DNA from: an uncultured Pseudomonadota bacterium
GTDB lineage: Bacteria > Pseudomonadota > Gammaproteobacteria > Steroidobacterales > Steroidobacteraceae
Length of the DNA: 17,345 nucleotides
Direction of reading: 5' to 3'
Assembly (NCBI GenBank): GCA_946479515.1
Contig: CAMLGF010000075.1
Coordinates: forward strand, 1 to 17,345
A program made the translations under genes and the position numbers. This document shows positions 7,584 to 15,682 of this stretch, one piece after another (position 1 is the stretch's first letter; the number at the start of each line of letters is the position of its first letter). The notes under the pieces are model-generated. The model was given only the letters and a program-made list of their open reading frames with translations. It was not told the origin of the DNA and did no database searches.

Positions 7584-9113
7584 TCACCAGGTGTAACGGA
7601 CCCGATATCGAACTACCGTCTCGCCGTCCTTGGCCACTTTCACCGGAAAATTGATGGTACGCGCGTCCTCCTTCACGTACTCGTGCGTCCTGGTGAGGAT
7701 TTTCCAGTTGCTCCAGCGGTAGAGGTTTTCCTTCACGATCACTTCGACCGGCTGCGGCTTGTGGTTGCGCAGCTTCACTTCGATTTCCTCTTCCATCCAC
7801 CTGGCGTTCGTGTCCACGGAGAAGCTCACCTGGCGCCGCTCGCCGACCACGTCGAAAGCCGAGCCCAGCTTCACGCGCAGCGTCTCGTCCTTGGGCGTGT
7901 GGTCGATCTGATCTTCGCCGATGAATTCGAGACTGCCATCGGCCTTGTCGAGCTGCGACACGCGCAGGCGACCCGCGGGCAGCGGCACTCCCAGGCCGAA
8001 GGCCTTGTCATTCTTGAACTCGAGATAGACGTCCACCTTCTTGTTGGATTCGACGCCCATGTTCCGGTCCGTGTACGGCGAGGGATAGAGGTACGGATGT
8101 CCGGCGCCGTAGTAATGCAGCATTTTCTTTGCCGGGATCTGCCTTGCCTGGTCGAACAGCTCGATCTGCTTGGTGGAATTGTTGGGCAGCGTCGTCGGCC
8201 GACCGAGCGTGTAGAGATGGAACTCGAAGAAGTCCTTCTGCTGGAAGCCGGCGGCGTCGGCCGGCGCGGCCGCCGCCATCTCCAGCACCTGCTTGCGCAT
8301 CAGCGGCGCGGCCGGCGGTTCCACGCGATGCACGTCGCCCGCGATCAGCTTGAGGCGGGAGTCCGCGTAGCTGGCGCCGGACTGGTTGATGATGCTCACC
8401 CAGGCCGAAAGGTCGAGCAGCCCGGAGTTCGCGTCGGCGCCTTCGTTGAAGACCAGATTGTAGTCGGCCCACCAGGTCATGCCGCCGGTCTGGTAGGTGA
8501 CCCGCGTGCGGTGGGTGCCGCCGCCCGGGGAGTGGACGTCCCAGACCAGCGTGGGACGGGTGTTGAGCCCGCCCGGCAGGTCGGGAAACTTCACCGAGGA
8601 ATATCCCGGCAGCGAGTAGATAGATCCATCCCGGTCGCGCAGCACGATGCCGTCGGAAGCGGAAAGCAGCGTGCCGGTGATGGGTGTGACACTGTCGCCC
8701 GCGGTCTTGTCCACCGTGATCTGCCGATCTATGAACTTCTGCAGCAGCTTCTGGGTGCTCACCAGGTCGAACTGGAAGTTCTGCTCCAGCACGCGTGTGC
8801 CCGGATCGGTGAGCGAGGTGAACGTCACGGTGGTCGGGTCGATGAGCGCCGCGACATCGGTGAACGAGATCTGCGAGCGGCCCTGCTTGATGGCGACGTC
8901 GCGATCCTCGCGCACCAGCGCGTATCCCGGCACGGACATCGCGCTGGGCGTGCCCTGCCCCGGAAGCGGGCGATAGAACTCCGCCGGGATGCCTCCCGGC
9001 TGCGCCGAACTGTAGATGGTGATGGCCGTCTCCCGGGCCGGCGCGGCCGAGGCCGCCATGCCGAGGCAGGCGGCGGATATCAGGGCAGCCAGGCGTTGCG
9101 ATGCAGGACTCAT
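7584..9113 (-). CDS. Secreted DUF4139 domain-containing protein
   Basis: A 509-residue exported protein of unknown function. Residues 1 to about 26 form a signal peptide (a hydrophobic run rich in Ala and Leu, probable cleavage near APA), and there is no other membrane segment, so it should be periplasmic or outside the cell. The body is beta-rich with the features I associate with DUF4139: an early block with ITIYSSAQPGG and VREDRDVAIKQG, a central block with MTWWADYNLVFNEG, and a C-terminus of alternating strands ending in VRYRVRYTW. Ala- and Pro-rich linker sequence interrupts it near residues 270-290. ATG 9113 is supported by AGAGGT about 7 bases upstream and by the signal peptide right after it. 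It diverges from the anti-sigma-like gene at 9386 across 272 bp and is followed by a strong stem-loop. I do not know its function, and no enzyme motif is evident. Confidence 0.85.
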   Translation of the reverse strand: MSPASQRLAALISAACLGMAASAAPARETAITIYSSAQPGGIPAEFYRPLPGQGTPSAMSVPGYALVREDRDVAIKQGRSQISFTDVAALIDPTTVTFTSLTDPGTRVLEQNFQFDLVSTQKLLQKFIDRQITVDKTAGDSVTPITGTLLSASDGIVLRDRDGSIYSLPGYSSVKFPDLPGGLNTRPTLVWDVHSPGGGTHRTRVTYQTGGMTWWADYNLVFNEGADANSGLLDLSAWVSIINQSGASYADSRLKLIAGDVHRVEPPAAPLMRKQVLEMAAAAPADAAGFQQKDFFEFHLYTLGRPTTLPNNSTKQIELFDQARQIPAKKMLHYYGAGHPYLYPSPYTDRNMGVESNKKVDVYLEFKNDKAFGLGVPLPAGRLRVSQLDKADGSLEFIGEDQIDHTPKDETLRVKLGSAFDVVGERRQVSFSVDTNARWMEEEIEVKLRNHKPQPVEVIVKENLYRWSNWKILTRTHEYVKEDARTINFPVKVAKDGETVVRYRVRYTW

Positions 9114-9120
9114 GTGCGTA

Positions 9121-9127
9121 CCTCTTG
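9121..9127 (-). promoter_or_regulatory. Ribosome binding site of the DUF4139 gene
   Basis: On the minus strand AAGAGG lies about 7 bases before the ATG at 9113. It is the clearest Shine-Dalgarno in the window and fixes the start against the longer open frame that continues to about 9275. Confidence 0.65.
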
Positions 9128-9385
9128 AAGAGCACTGAACTGAAATGGGCGCGTGCAGCGGCCGCTCTCGGGCCTGGCCGCACCGTAAACTGCGAACCAG
9201 GTCGCAGGAATGCGCGGAACCGTCGCGCGGAATGTGAAGCGGCACAACGGCATGCGGACATAACCATCGCAGCATACGCGCGTGCGATCCTGCAGGACCT
9301 ATGGCGGATGCCGGCCCGAATGGCGCCTCGCTTTTCTGCGGCGCATCCGGTCCGTCGTTTTGAACATGCGAGACGTGAAGCCAAA

Positions 9386-10177
9386 ATGGAAGCCGCGAGT
9401 CGTAGTGAATCCTCTGGTGTGAACCAGACTCCAGGGAGCGGGGCCGCCGCCAACCCGGGGCTGTCGCTGCCGTCTCCCGCGCCTGCGATGGACCGTGAGT
9501 TCATCATCAAGAACCAGATTGTCGAGCGCTATCTTGCTGGCCGTCTGCCGCCCAAGGGCGTCACCGATTTCGAAAGACTGATCCGTTCGCGCCCGGAGCT
9601 CATCGATGAGCTCGGACTGGCCGACCGGGTCAATGCCGGTCTGCGCCTGTTGGACGCGGCTGGGGTGGCCGAACCTTGGACGGAGAAGCCGAAAAAATTC
9701 TGGGAGAAGCCCGCGTTCGGCCTGGGTGCCGCCGGGCTCGGCCTCGTGGCCCTGATCGGCTGTGCCGTGCTGGGCGCGCAGGTCTCATCGCGCAACGCCA
9801 CCATCGAAAAGCAGGCCAAGGAAATCATCCAGCGGCCGATATCGCCGTCCACTACCAAGCGCACGTTCGTGGTGAACGCCTCACGCAACGGCCCGCCGGC
9901 CCGCGCGGCGCTGTCGATCGCGCAGGGGCAGTTCGCCGAGATGAAGGTCGACGTGTCCTGGGCCCGCTTCAACGCATTCCGGGTGTCGATGGATCGCGTC
10001 GACCAGGGCCGCGTGGCGGTCATGGACGGCATGGAAAAGGATTCCAACGGACATCTGCGCCTCTCGCTCAATGCCGGCGCATTCGGCCCGGGCGAGTACC
10101 TGGTTTCCATCGAAGCGCTGAATCTGCGGCGCGAGGCCATACCCGTGGCCTGGTACAAGATCACCGTACAGAACTGA
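9386..10177 (+). CDS. Single-pass membrane protein with anti-sigma-like N-terminus (hypothetical)
   Basis: A 263-residue protein if it begins at ATG 9386, or 229 if it begins at ATG 9488; neither has a good Shine-Dalgarno. Residues 1-35 are low-complexity and may be untranslated. Residues 36-90 form a helical cytoplasmic segment with IVERYLAGRLPPKGVTDFE and SRPELIDEL, which resembles the helical sigma-binding domain of anti-sigma factors. The His and Cys zinc ligands of that fold are absent. One membrane helix spans about 110-131, followed by a short helix with a Lys/Glu pattern (136-148). Residues 155-263 look like a beta-sandwich periplasmic domain (FRVSMDRVDQGRV, FGPGEYLVSIEAL). No sigma-factor gene is next to it. 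It diverges from the secreted DUF4139 gene, so the pair may share regulation. The reading frame is real; the anti-sigma role is only a structural hunch, and a cell-envelope protein of unknown function is equally possible. Confidence 0.7.
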   Translation: MEAASRSESSGVNQTPGSGAAANPGLSLPSPAPAMDREFIIKNQIVERYLAGRLPPKGVTDFERLIRSRPELIDELGLADRVNAGLRLLDAAGVAEPWTEKPKKFWEKPAFGLGAAGLGLVALIGCAVLGAQVSSRNATIEKQAKEIIQRPISPSTTKRTFVVNASRNGPPARAALSIAQGQFAEMKVDVSWARFNAFRVSMDRVDQGRVAVMDGMEKDSNGHLRLSLNAGAFGPGEYLVSIEALNLRREAIPVAWYKITVQN

Positions 10178-10179
10178 CG

Positions 10180-10199
10180 ACGCACCCCTTCAGGGGCGT
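10180..10199. terminator. Weak hairpin between convergent genes
   Basis: CCCC (10185-10188) pairs with GGGG (10193-10196) across a TTCA loop, extended by ACG and CGT with a two-base bulge. It lies in and just beyond the 12-bp gap between two converging stop codons. There is no T-run, so any termination role is doubtful. Confidence 0.2.
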
Positions 10200-11851
10200 A
10201 CCACCACTTTGTCGATGAGCCGGGGCGCGCTGGCGCGCGCGTCGGCCGATTCCTGTGTCGGCTCGCCGCGGCGGTTTGCGGCACGCCAGCGCCGGGGCAC
10301 GCGGTCGATGCCGATAGCGTAGATGGTCAGGGCCCCCGCCGCGTCGATGCGCAGCCGCAGCCAGTGCTTGAAGTCGGCGATGCGCAACGAGGAGAACGCC
10401 TCGTTGCCATGCCGGCCGAAGACGCGGATCGAGGCGAATAGATAGACCCCGAGGATGAACGCGCCCACCGGCCCACCCAGCGTGAACGTGATGAAGCCGG
10501 ACGCCAGCAACTGGCCGATGGTGCCGTACCCCATGTCGAAAGCGCGCGTGGTCAGCAGCAGCGCCAGCCATCCGACCATGAAGGCCGCGGCGAGATGCAG
10601 CACCGCATGGCATGCGCCGCCGAGGATGCGCCAGGATCGTATGTGCGAGTCCGTGAAGAAGACGAATGCCGCGAGCACGGTGACCAGCCACATGCCGTCG
10701 AGCGGATCGCGGATTGCCGCATGCAAGGCCGCCTGCCACGCCGTGGGCAGATCGATCACGTCCGCCGCTTCGAGGCTCGCCGACGCGAGCCAGGCCGACA
10801 TCGAATAGAGGACGGCATAGAGCCAGCCGGATTTGGGGTTGATCAGCGGGAACAGGAAATTCCGCCAGGACAGTCTCGCCGACGTCTTCTCGTCGGGATA
10901 GACCGCGCGCTGCACGAAGCCCTTGCGCAGCGACCGGGTATCGGGCGCGTGCGTGGGATGCAGGAAGGCCCCACCCCCGCCCGCCGTGATCTTCTGCACG
11001 CCTTCGGCGTTTTCATGTCGCTTGTAGAAGTGCAGGTCGCCGGTGAGAAACACCCGGGCTTTGCGCCGGAACACCTGCTCCTCGAGAAAGCGCGTGCTCG
11101 AGAGTTCTTCGTAATTCGTGTGGCGCGGATAGGCGTTCTCGAGAATCCACCGCGGTTCCGGCACGCAGAAAATGAGCCGCGCGTCCGCACCCATGTGCTG
11201 CGCAACCTGCTGGAAATACCGCACCTGCGGCTCGTCGAGATCCGCCCCGAGCTGCAGGTCGATGGCCAACAGCCACCAGTCGGCAGGTAGTTTGAGCGCG
11301 AAGTAGCTGCGCGTCTGGTGCGTGGCGCAACCGGCAAAGCCCCGCTCGGGCCGGCAGAAGCTGCGCGAAAAGGCGACCAGGCTGTCGTACCAGTCGTGGT
11401 TCCCCGGAATGGCGAACACGTCGGGCCGATGCCGACCGGCAAACGCCAGGCGGTACGGCGTTTCGGTGCGCACCTCGTACTCGTGGCGCGAGGGATAGGG
11501 GTAGACCTCGTCGCCACCGAAAACCAGCACCCGGCCCGCGTGCGTCTGTTCGGCCGCTCCGCGATGTTCGACTGGCAGCTCGGGCCGCGCGAGGGCATCG
11601 GCGATCGCATACGTGGAGTTCCAGCCGTCGCCGATGTCTGCGGTGTAATCGAGCCAGAAGTCGCCGCCCGCGCCTTCGCGGGAGTAGTCGAATACGGACT
11701 GCGGCTGACTGGCCAGCGCTTCGATCAGGCGCGTATCGGAATGCCGGCCGAAGATGTTCGCGACCGCCAGCTGGTACGCGGAATGCACCAGCACGCGCGG
11801 GTCGTACCACCCGACCATCGCGCGGCGCCGCGGAGCGTCGTCTTGCGCCAT
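10190..11851 (-). CDS. Metallophosphoesterase with C-terminal membrane anchor
   Basis: A 553-residue protein with a calcineurin-like phosphoesterase domain in the first ~330 residues and about four membrane helices at roughly 340-360, 385-402, 415-437 and 447-475. Metal-binding motifs seen are GGDEVYPYPS (Asp114), IPGNHDWYD (Asn151, His152, Asp153) and TGDLHFYKRH (Asp272, His274), plus a Gly-rich block with FLHPTH (about 291-301). The usual first DxH motif is not obvious; DIGDGW (Asp72, Asp75) may stand in for it. There is no signal peptide, so the catalytic domain is probably cytoplasmic at the membrane face. Its ATG shares one base with the stop of the ybbP-like gene (TGATG), which makes it the last gene of that operon. 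The substrate is unknown; a lipid-linked phosphate or phosphodiester would fit the context, but that is inference. The enzyme class is secure. Confidence 0.85.
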   Translation of the reverse strand: MAQDDAPRRRAMVGWYDPRVLVHSAYQLAVANIFGRHSDTRLIEALASQPQSVFDYSREGAGGDFWLDYTADIGDGWNSTYAIADALARPELPVEHRGAAEQTHAGRVLVFGGDEVYPYPSRHEYEVRTETPYRLAFAGRHRPDVFAIPGNHDWYDSLVAFSRSFCRPERGFAGCATHQTRSYFALKLPADWWLLAIDLQLGADLDEPQVRYFQQVAQHMGADARLIFCVPEPRWILENAYPRHTNYEELSSTRFLEEQVFRRKARVFLTGDLHFYKRHENAEGVQKITAGGGGAFLHPTHAPDTRSLRKGFVQRAVYPDEKTSARLSWRNFLFPLINPKSGWLYAVLYSMSAWLASASLEAADVIDLPTAWQAALHAAIRDPLDGMWLVTVLAAFVFFTDSHIRSWRILGGACHAVLHLAAAFMVGWLALLLTTRAFDMGYGTIGQLLASGFITFTLGGPVGAFILGVYLFASIRVFGRHGNEAFSSLRIADFKHWLRLRIDAAGALTIYAIGIDRVPRRWRAANRRGEPTQESADARASAPRLIDKVVVRP

Positions 11852-14340
11852 CAGCCACCTCGCAGCGTCAGCACCGGCGGCTGATTGACCACCGAACGCG
11901 TGGCCAGCCAGCCCGCAAGGCATACCAACAGACCTCCCCCGACCAGGCCGTAGAGCCACACCCAGGGGTCGAACTCGTAAGGAATCTGCAGCACCTTGCG
12001 GGCGATGTACATGCCCGCAAGCGAAGCCCCCGCCGATGCCAGTGCGCCGGACAGCACCCCCAGCATGGCGAATTCCGACAGCAGCCCCTTCACTACCGTC
12101 GCACGCCGCGCACCCAGCGTGCGCAGCATGGCGCTTTCGTAGCGCCGCTCTTCGCGACTCGCCTGCACCGCCGCGACCAGTACCACCAGGCCGGCGATCA
12201 GCGTGAACAGGAAGACGCTCTGCACAGCCGCCAGCGCCTTGTCGATGATCGAGCGTACCTGCGCCAGCAGGTCGTCGACGTTGAACACCGACACGCTGGG
12301 GAACTTCCGCACCAGGTCGCCGATGGTCTTTGGATTGCGTGCATCCATGTGCACGGCCGTCATGTACGTGCCCTGCGTGCCGTCGAGCAGTCCCGGCGCG
12401 AATATCAGGAAGAAGTTGGGCTGAAAGCTGTCCCACTTCACCTTGCGTACGCTCGCCACCGTGGCGGTCTGGGTTTCCCCGGCGATGTCGAACTGCAAGG
12501 TATCGCCGAGCTTGAGACCGAGTTCCTCGAAGTACTCCGTGGACACGGACACCAGCGGCTTGCCGGTGTCCTCCGGGGTGAACCATCTACCGGCGGTGAT
12601 CTCGTTGTCAGCATTGAGCTCCGCCGCCCAGGTGATGTTCTGGTCGCGGGTGGCGAAATTGCGACCGCGCGGGGTCTGGAACTGGATGTCCTCGATGGGT
12701 CTGCCGTTGATCTGGGTCATGCGCGCCCGGACCATCGGCCGCACACGCACCCGCTCCGCGCCGCGCTCCTCGAGAAAACGCGCGAATTCCCGGGGTTGAT
12801 CCGCCGGGATGTTGATGAAGAAGAAGTTGGGCGTGTCGAGCGGCAGACTGCGGCGCCAGTCGCCGATCAGGTCATTGCGCACCACCGTGAGCACCAACAG
12901 CATCATGATGCCTGACGCGAATGCCGAGAGTTGCACGACGCTCTCCGTGCGTCGCCGGCCCAGATTGGCGATGCCATAGCGCCAGGAAACACCGACGCCG
13001 CCACGCAGCTGAGCCGTCAACCTGACCAGCAGCCACCCGGCGAGCGCCACCACCAGCACGAACGCGGCGAGCCCCGATACGAAGACGGTGAAGATCCTGA
13101 GGTCGCGCACGACCCACCAGATCAGGAAGGCGATGGCCAGCAGCGCCGGCCCGAAGGCGAGCACCACCAGGGGCCGCGGCGGCCCCACGTCGCGGCGCAG
13201 CACACGCAGCGCGGGCGTGCGCGACAGCTGCAGCAGCGGTGGCAGTGCGCAGCCACCGAGCACGGCGATGGCCGTGAGGAAGCCCACTGCCAGTGGCGCA
13301 AGCCCGGGTGGCGGCAGGTCGCCGCGCAGCCATCCCTGCATCACCTTCACCAGCCAGGCCTGGGCGCCGAACCCAAGCAACGAGCCGGCAACCGCGGCGA
13401 TCACACCGATGACCGCCAGCTGGGAAAGGCTCACGACGAGCGTGAAGCCGCGAGTCGCGCCCAGCGTCTTCAACAACGCCACCGAATCCAGGTGCCGCTG
13501 GACGTAACGACGCGCCGCCATCGCAACCGCAATGGCACATAACAGCACGGCCACCAGGCTCGCGATGCTGAGGAAGCGAGCCGAGCGATCGATGGCCGAT
13601 TTGATCTGCGGCGCGGAATCCTCGACGTCTTCGATCTCTTCGTTGGGCCTCTTGTGGGTACTCAGCCAGCCGCGGAATGCAGCGATCTCGGTGCGCGGCC
13701 CGGCGAACAGCTGCGCGCGGCGAACGCGGCTGCCCGGCTGGATCAGTTGCGTCGCGTCGAGGTCGTCCTCGTTCATGAGCAGGCTGGGAGCGAGTTCGAG
13801 GAACGTGGCACCCTGGTCGGGGCGGCTGATCAGTATCCGCGAGACCTTGAACGTGCTGGCGCCGATGTTGAGCGTCGAGCCCACCTGGGCGCCCAGTGCC
13901 GCCGCCAGTCGCGAGTCCGGCCACACTTCACCGCGCGCCGGAATGCCGTGCGCCAGCTCGGGCGTGCCGAAGGGTTCGTTCGACAGCATCACCTTGCCAC
14001 GCAATGGATACAGCGCGGACACCGCGCGCAGCGAGCTGAGCTGGTTGAAGTCGCCGTTGAACACCACGCTGAACAGCCCGGTGTTGCGCGCCACACGCAG
14101 ACGGCGGCGCTGCGCCTCGATGATGGCGCGATCGTCCATCGCCTGGCCGGATTCCAGGCGCAGGTCGGCCGCGAGCACTTCGCCCGCCTGGTTCTCGACC
14201 GCGATTGCGATGCGGTCGACGAGAAAGCCCACGCCGGTGAGCGCTGCTACGGCGACCGTGATCGCAAGCAGCAGGACGCCGAGCTCGCCGGACTTCCATT
14301 CGCGCAGCAGCGTGCGCATTCCCAGGGCCAGTGCTTTCAT
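11851..14340 (-). CDS. ybbP: YbbP-like ABC transporter permease (FtsX/MacB type)
   Basis: An 829-residue permease, close to the length of E. coli YbbP (about 804). TM1 is at about residues 20-42 after a short basic N-terminus, then a large extracytoplasmic domain of about 45-250. A TM core follows (about 255-480, with helices such as FLSIASLVAVLLCAIAVAMAA), then a second extracytoplasmic domain of about 500-690. Three C-terminal helices (about 700-825) carry the FtsX fold. I count about ten helices, which suits the YbbP architecture of two FtsX repeats. This class usually transmits ATP-driven motion to the periplasm rather than moving a solute across the membrane. The start at ATG 14340 is 5 bp after the ATPase stop, so the two form one unit. 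The adjacent divergent tesA is the same neighbour YbbP has in E. coli. Confidence 0.9.
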   Translation of the reverse strand: MKALALGMRTLLREWKSGELGVLLLAITVAVAALTGVGFLVDRIAIAVENQAGEVLAADLRLESGQAMDDRAIIEAQRRRLRVARNTGLFSVVFNGDFNQLSSLRAVSALYPLRGKVMLSNEPFGTPELAHGIPARGEVWPDSRLAAALGAQVGSTLNIGASTFKVSRILISRPDQGATFLELAPSLLMNEDDLDATQLIQPGSRVRRAQLFAGPRTEIAAFRGWLSTHKRPNEEIEDVEDSAPQIKSAIDRSARFLSIASLVAVLLCAIAVAMAARRYVQRHLDSVALLKTLGATRGFTLVVSLSQLAVIGVIAAVAGSLLGFGAQAWLVKVMQGWLRGDLPPPGLAPLAVGFLTAIAVLGGCALPPLLQLSRTPALRVLRRDVGPPRPLVVLAFGPALLAIAFLIWWVVRDLRIFTVFVSGLAAFVLVVALAGWLLVRLTAQLRGGVGVSWRYGIANLGRRRTESVVQLSAFASGIMMLLVLTVVRNDLIGDWRRSLPLDTPNFFFINIPADQPREFARFLEERGAERVRVRPMVRARMTQINGRPIEDIQFQTPRGRNFATRDQNITWAAELNADNEITAGRWFTPEDTGKPLVSVSTEYFEELGLKLGDTLQFDIAGETQTATVASVRKVKWDSFQPNFFLIFAPGLLDGTQGTYMTAVHMDARNPKTIGDLVRKFPSVSVFNVDDLLAQVRSIIDKALAAVQSVFLFTLIAGLVVLVAAVQASREERRYESAMLRTLGARRATVVKGLLSEFAMLGVLSGALASAGASLAGMYIARKVLQIPYEFDPWVWLYGLVGGGLLVCLAGWLATRSVVNQPPVLTLRGG

Positions 14341-14345
14341 CGTGG

Positions 14346-15008
14346 CTACGCGAGCTTGCCGGAATCCATTTGCAGTACGCGGCCGCAGCGCGCCGCCACC
14401 TCGCGGTCGTGGGTCACCAGCACCAGCGTGGTGTGCGACTGCGAGTTCAGGTCGAACAGCAATGAGACGATCTTCTCGCCCGTGTGCGTGTCGAGATTGC
14501 CGGTGGGCTCATCCGCGAACAGCACCGCCGGGCGGGTGACGAAGGCGCGCGCCAGGGCCACGCGCTGCTGCTCGCCACCCGAGAGCTGGCGCGGGTAGTG
14601 ACCCGTGCGCTGCGCGAGGCCCACGCGACTCAGGGTCTCGAGCGCGGTTTCACGCGCATCCCGCCTGCCCGCCAGTTCCAGCGGCAGCATCACGTTTTCC
14701 AGCGCCGTCAGGGACGGCACCAGGTGAAAGGACTGAAAGACGAATCCGACCCGCTCGGCCCGCAGACGTGCGCGACCATCCTCATCCAGCGCCGTGAGAT
14801 CCGTGCCGGCCAGGGTCACTTTGCCGGAGGTCGGCACATCGAGCCCCGCCAGCAAGGCCAGTAGCGTCGATTTGCCCGCGCCGGACGCACCAATGATGGC
14901 AACTGATTCACCGGCGGCGATGTCCAAGGACACGTCATCGACGATGGTAAGCACACCTTCCGGACTGGTAACCTTTTTTGTGAGGCTTTCGGCTTTGAGT
15001 ACGCTCAT
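14346..15008 (-). CDS. ybbA: YbbA-like ABC transporter ATP-binding protein
   Basis: A 220-residue nucleotide-binding subunit of the LolD/MacB/YbbA group. It has Walker A GASGAGKST (40-48), the Q-loop Gln92 (FVFQSFHLVP), the signature LSGGEQQ (142-148), Walker B AVLFADEP (161-168, Glu167) and the switch His200 (VTHD). All catalytic residues are intact. The length and the absence of any fused membrane domain match an ATPase that pairs with the FtsX-type permease encoded 5 bp downstream. ATG 15008 was chosen because the family N-terminus (VLKAESLTKKV) starts there; the frame extends upstream but would run into tesA. No Shine-Dalgarno is visible, and AATAAT, a good -10 match, lies only 4 bases before the ATG, so the transcript may be leaderless. 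It is the first gene of the three-gene operon. Confidence 0.93.
   Translation of the reverse strand: MSVLKAESLTKKVTSPEGVLTIVDDVSLDIAAGESVAIIGASGAGKSTLLALLAGLDVPTSGKVTLAGTDLTALDEDGRARLRAERVGFVFQSFHLVPSLTALENVMLPLELAGRRDARETALETLSRVGLAQRTGHYPRQLSGGEQQRVALARAFVTRPAVLFADEPTGNLDTHTGEKIVSLLFDLNSQSHTTLVLVTHDREVAARCGRVLQMDSGKLA
14981..14985 (+). promoter_or_regulatory. Possible ribosome binding site for tesA
   Basis: TGAGG lies 9 bases before TTG 14995. It favours this TTG over the GTG (15037), TTG (15040) and ATG (15043) codons further in, none of which has a purine-rich element at the right distance. Confidence 0.4.
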
Positions 15009-15654
15009 CAGGATTATTCGACTTCTGCCCGGTCTGGTGTTGATGTGGACGCTGGCGCTGCCCGCCGGCGCACGAGCCGCCACGCCGCGCACCATCGTGG
15101 TACTCGGCGACAGCCTGAGCGCAGGGTATGGCATCAAGGTCAACGAAGGCTGGGTAAGCCTGCTCGCGCAGCGGCTCGCCGCCAAAGGGTACGGTTACAA
15201 GGTGGTCAACGCCAGCGTCTCGGGCGAGACCACGCAGGGCGGCGTCAGCCGCCTGCCCCGGGTGCTCGCCATCCACAAGCCCGAAATCGTGGTAATCGAG
15301 CTCGGGGGCAACGACGGCCTGCGCGGGCTGCCGCTGGCCGCCAGCCGCGAGAATCTGCAGCGTGCCATCAAACTGGCGCGCGACGCCCGTGCCAGGGTGC
15401 TGCTGGTGGGCATGATGATCCCGCCTAACTACGGACCGAGGTATGCGCGGGAGTTCCGCGAGATGTTCGCGTCCCTGGCCCGCGCCAATGCCATTCCACT
15501 CGTGCCGTTTCTGCTGGATGAGGTGGCACTGAAGGCGGAATACATGCAGGACGATGGCATCCACGCCAATGCCAGAGGACAGCCGAGGATGCTCGAGAAC
15601 GTCTGGCGGCGCCTCGAGCCGCTGCTAGTTGCCCCCGGCAAACCCGCAGGCTAG
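14995..15654 (+). CDS. tesA: TesA-type periplasmic thioesterase / lysophospholipase L1
   Basis: An SGNH-hydrolase that cleaves acyl-CoA thioesters, lysophospholipids and aryl esters, normally in the periplasm. With a TTG start at 14995 it is 219 residues. A signal peptide ends near GARA (residue 28) and is followed by all SGNH blocks: the nucleophile Ser40 (LGDSLSAGYG), Gly77 (VSGETT), Asn106 (ELGGNDGLRG) and the Asp187/His190 pair (DDGIH). The QDDGIH and ELGGNDGLRG strings match E. coli TesA closely. The start is uncertain: TTG 14995 gives a complete, positively charged signal peptide and has TGAGG nearby, while ATG 15043 would cut most of the signal away. With TTG the gene overlaps the divergent ATPase by 14 bp, so both promoters must lie within the neighbouring reading frame. 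fadD follows 28 bp downstream on the same strand and may be co-transcribed. Confidence 0.92.
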   Translation: MSTLIRIIRLLPGLVLMWTLALPAGARAATPRTIVVLGDSLSAGYGIKVNEGWVSLLAQRLAAKGYGYKVVNASVSGETTQGGVSRLPRVLAIHKPEIVVIELGGNDGLRGLPLAASRENLQRAIKLARDARARVLLVGMMIPPNYGPRYAREFREMFASLARANAIPLVPFLLDEVALKAEYMQDDGIHANARGQPRMLENVWRRLEPLLVAPGKPAG

Positions 15655-15671
15655 CCTGCGGCAAAGAACGA

Positions 15672-15676
15672 GAGGG
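15672..15676 (+). promoter_or_regulatory. Ribosome binding site of fadD
   Basis: A purine-rich GAGGGG-type element lies about 6-7 bases before the GTG at 15683. Together with the strong N-terminal similarity to FadD it supports the GTG start. Confidence 0.6.
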
Positions 15677-15682
15677 GTCTCC

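Noticed and set aside
7683..9128. 481-codon open frame opposite the DUF4139 gene
   Set aside because: The opposite strand has a signal peptide, a strong ribosome binding site and family features; this frame has none of these.
9215..9245. GGAACC near 9215 as an ECF-sigma -35 element
   Set aside because: No matching -10 element lies 16-17 bases downstream, so the anti-sigma idea gains no support from it.
9360..9387. TTGAAC-16 bp-CAAAAT as a promoter for the anti-sigma-like gene
   Set aside because: Each hexamer matches only 4 of 6 bases and the -10 would overlap ATG 9386. It would make sense only if translation starts at 9488, which also lacks a ribosome binding site.
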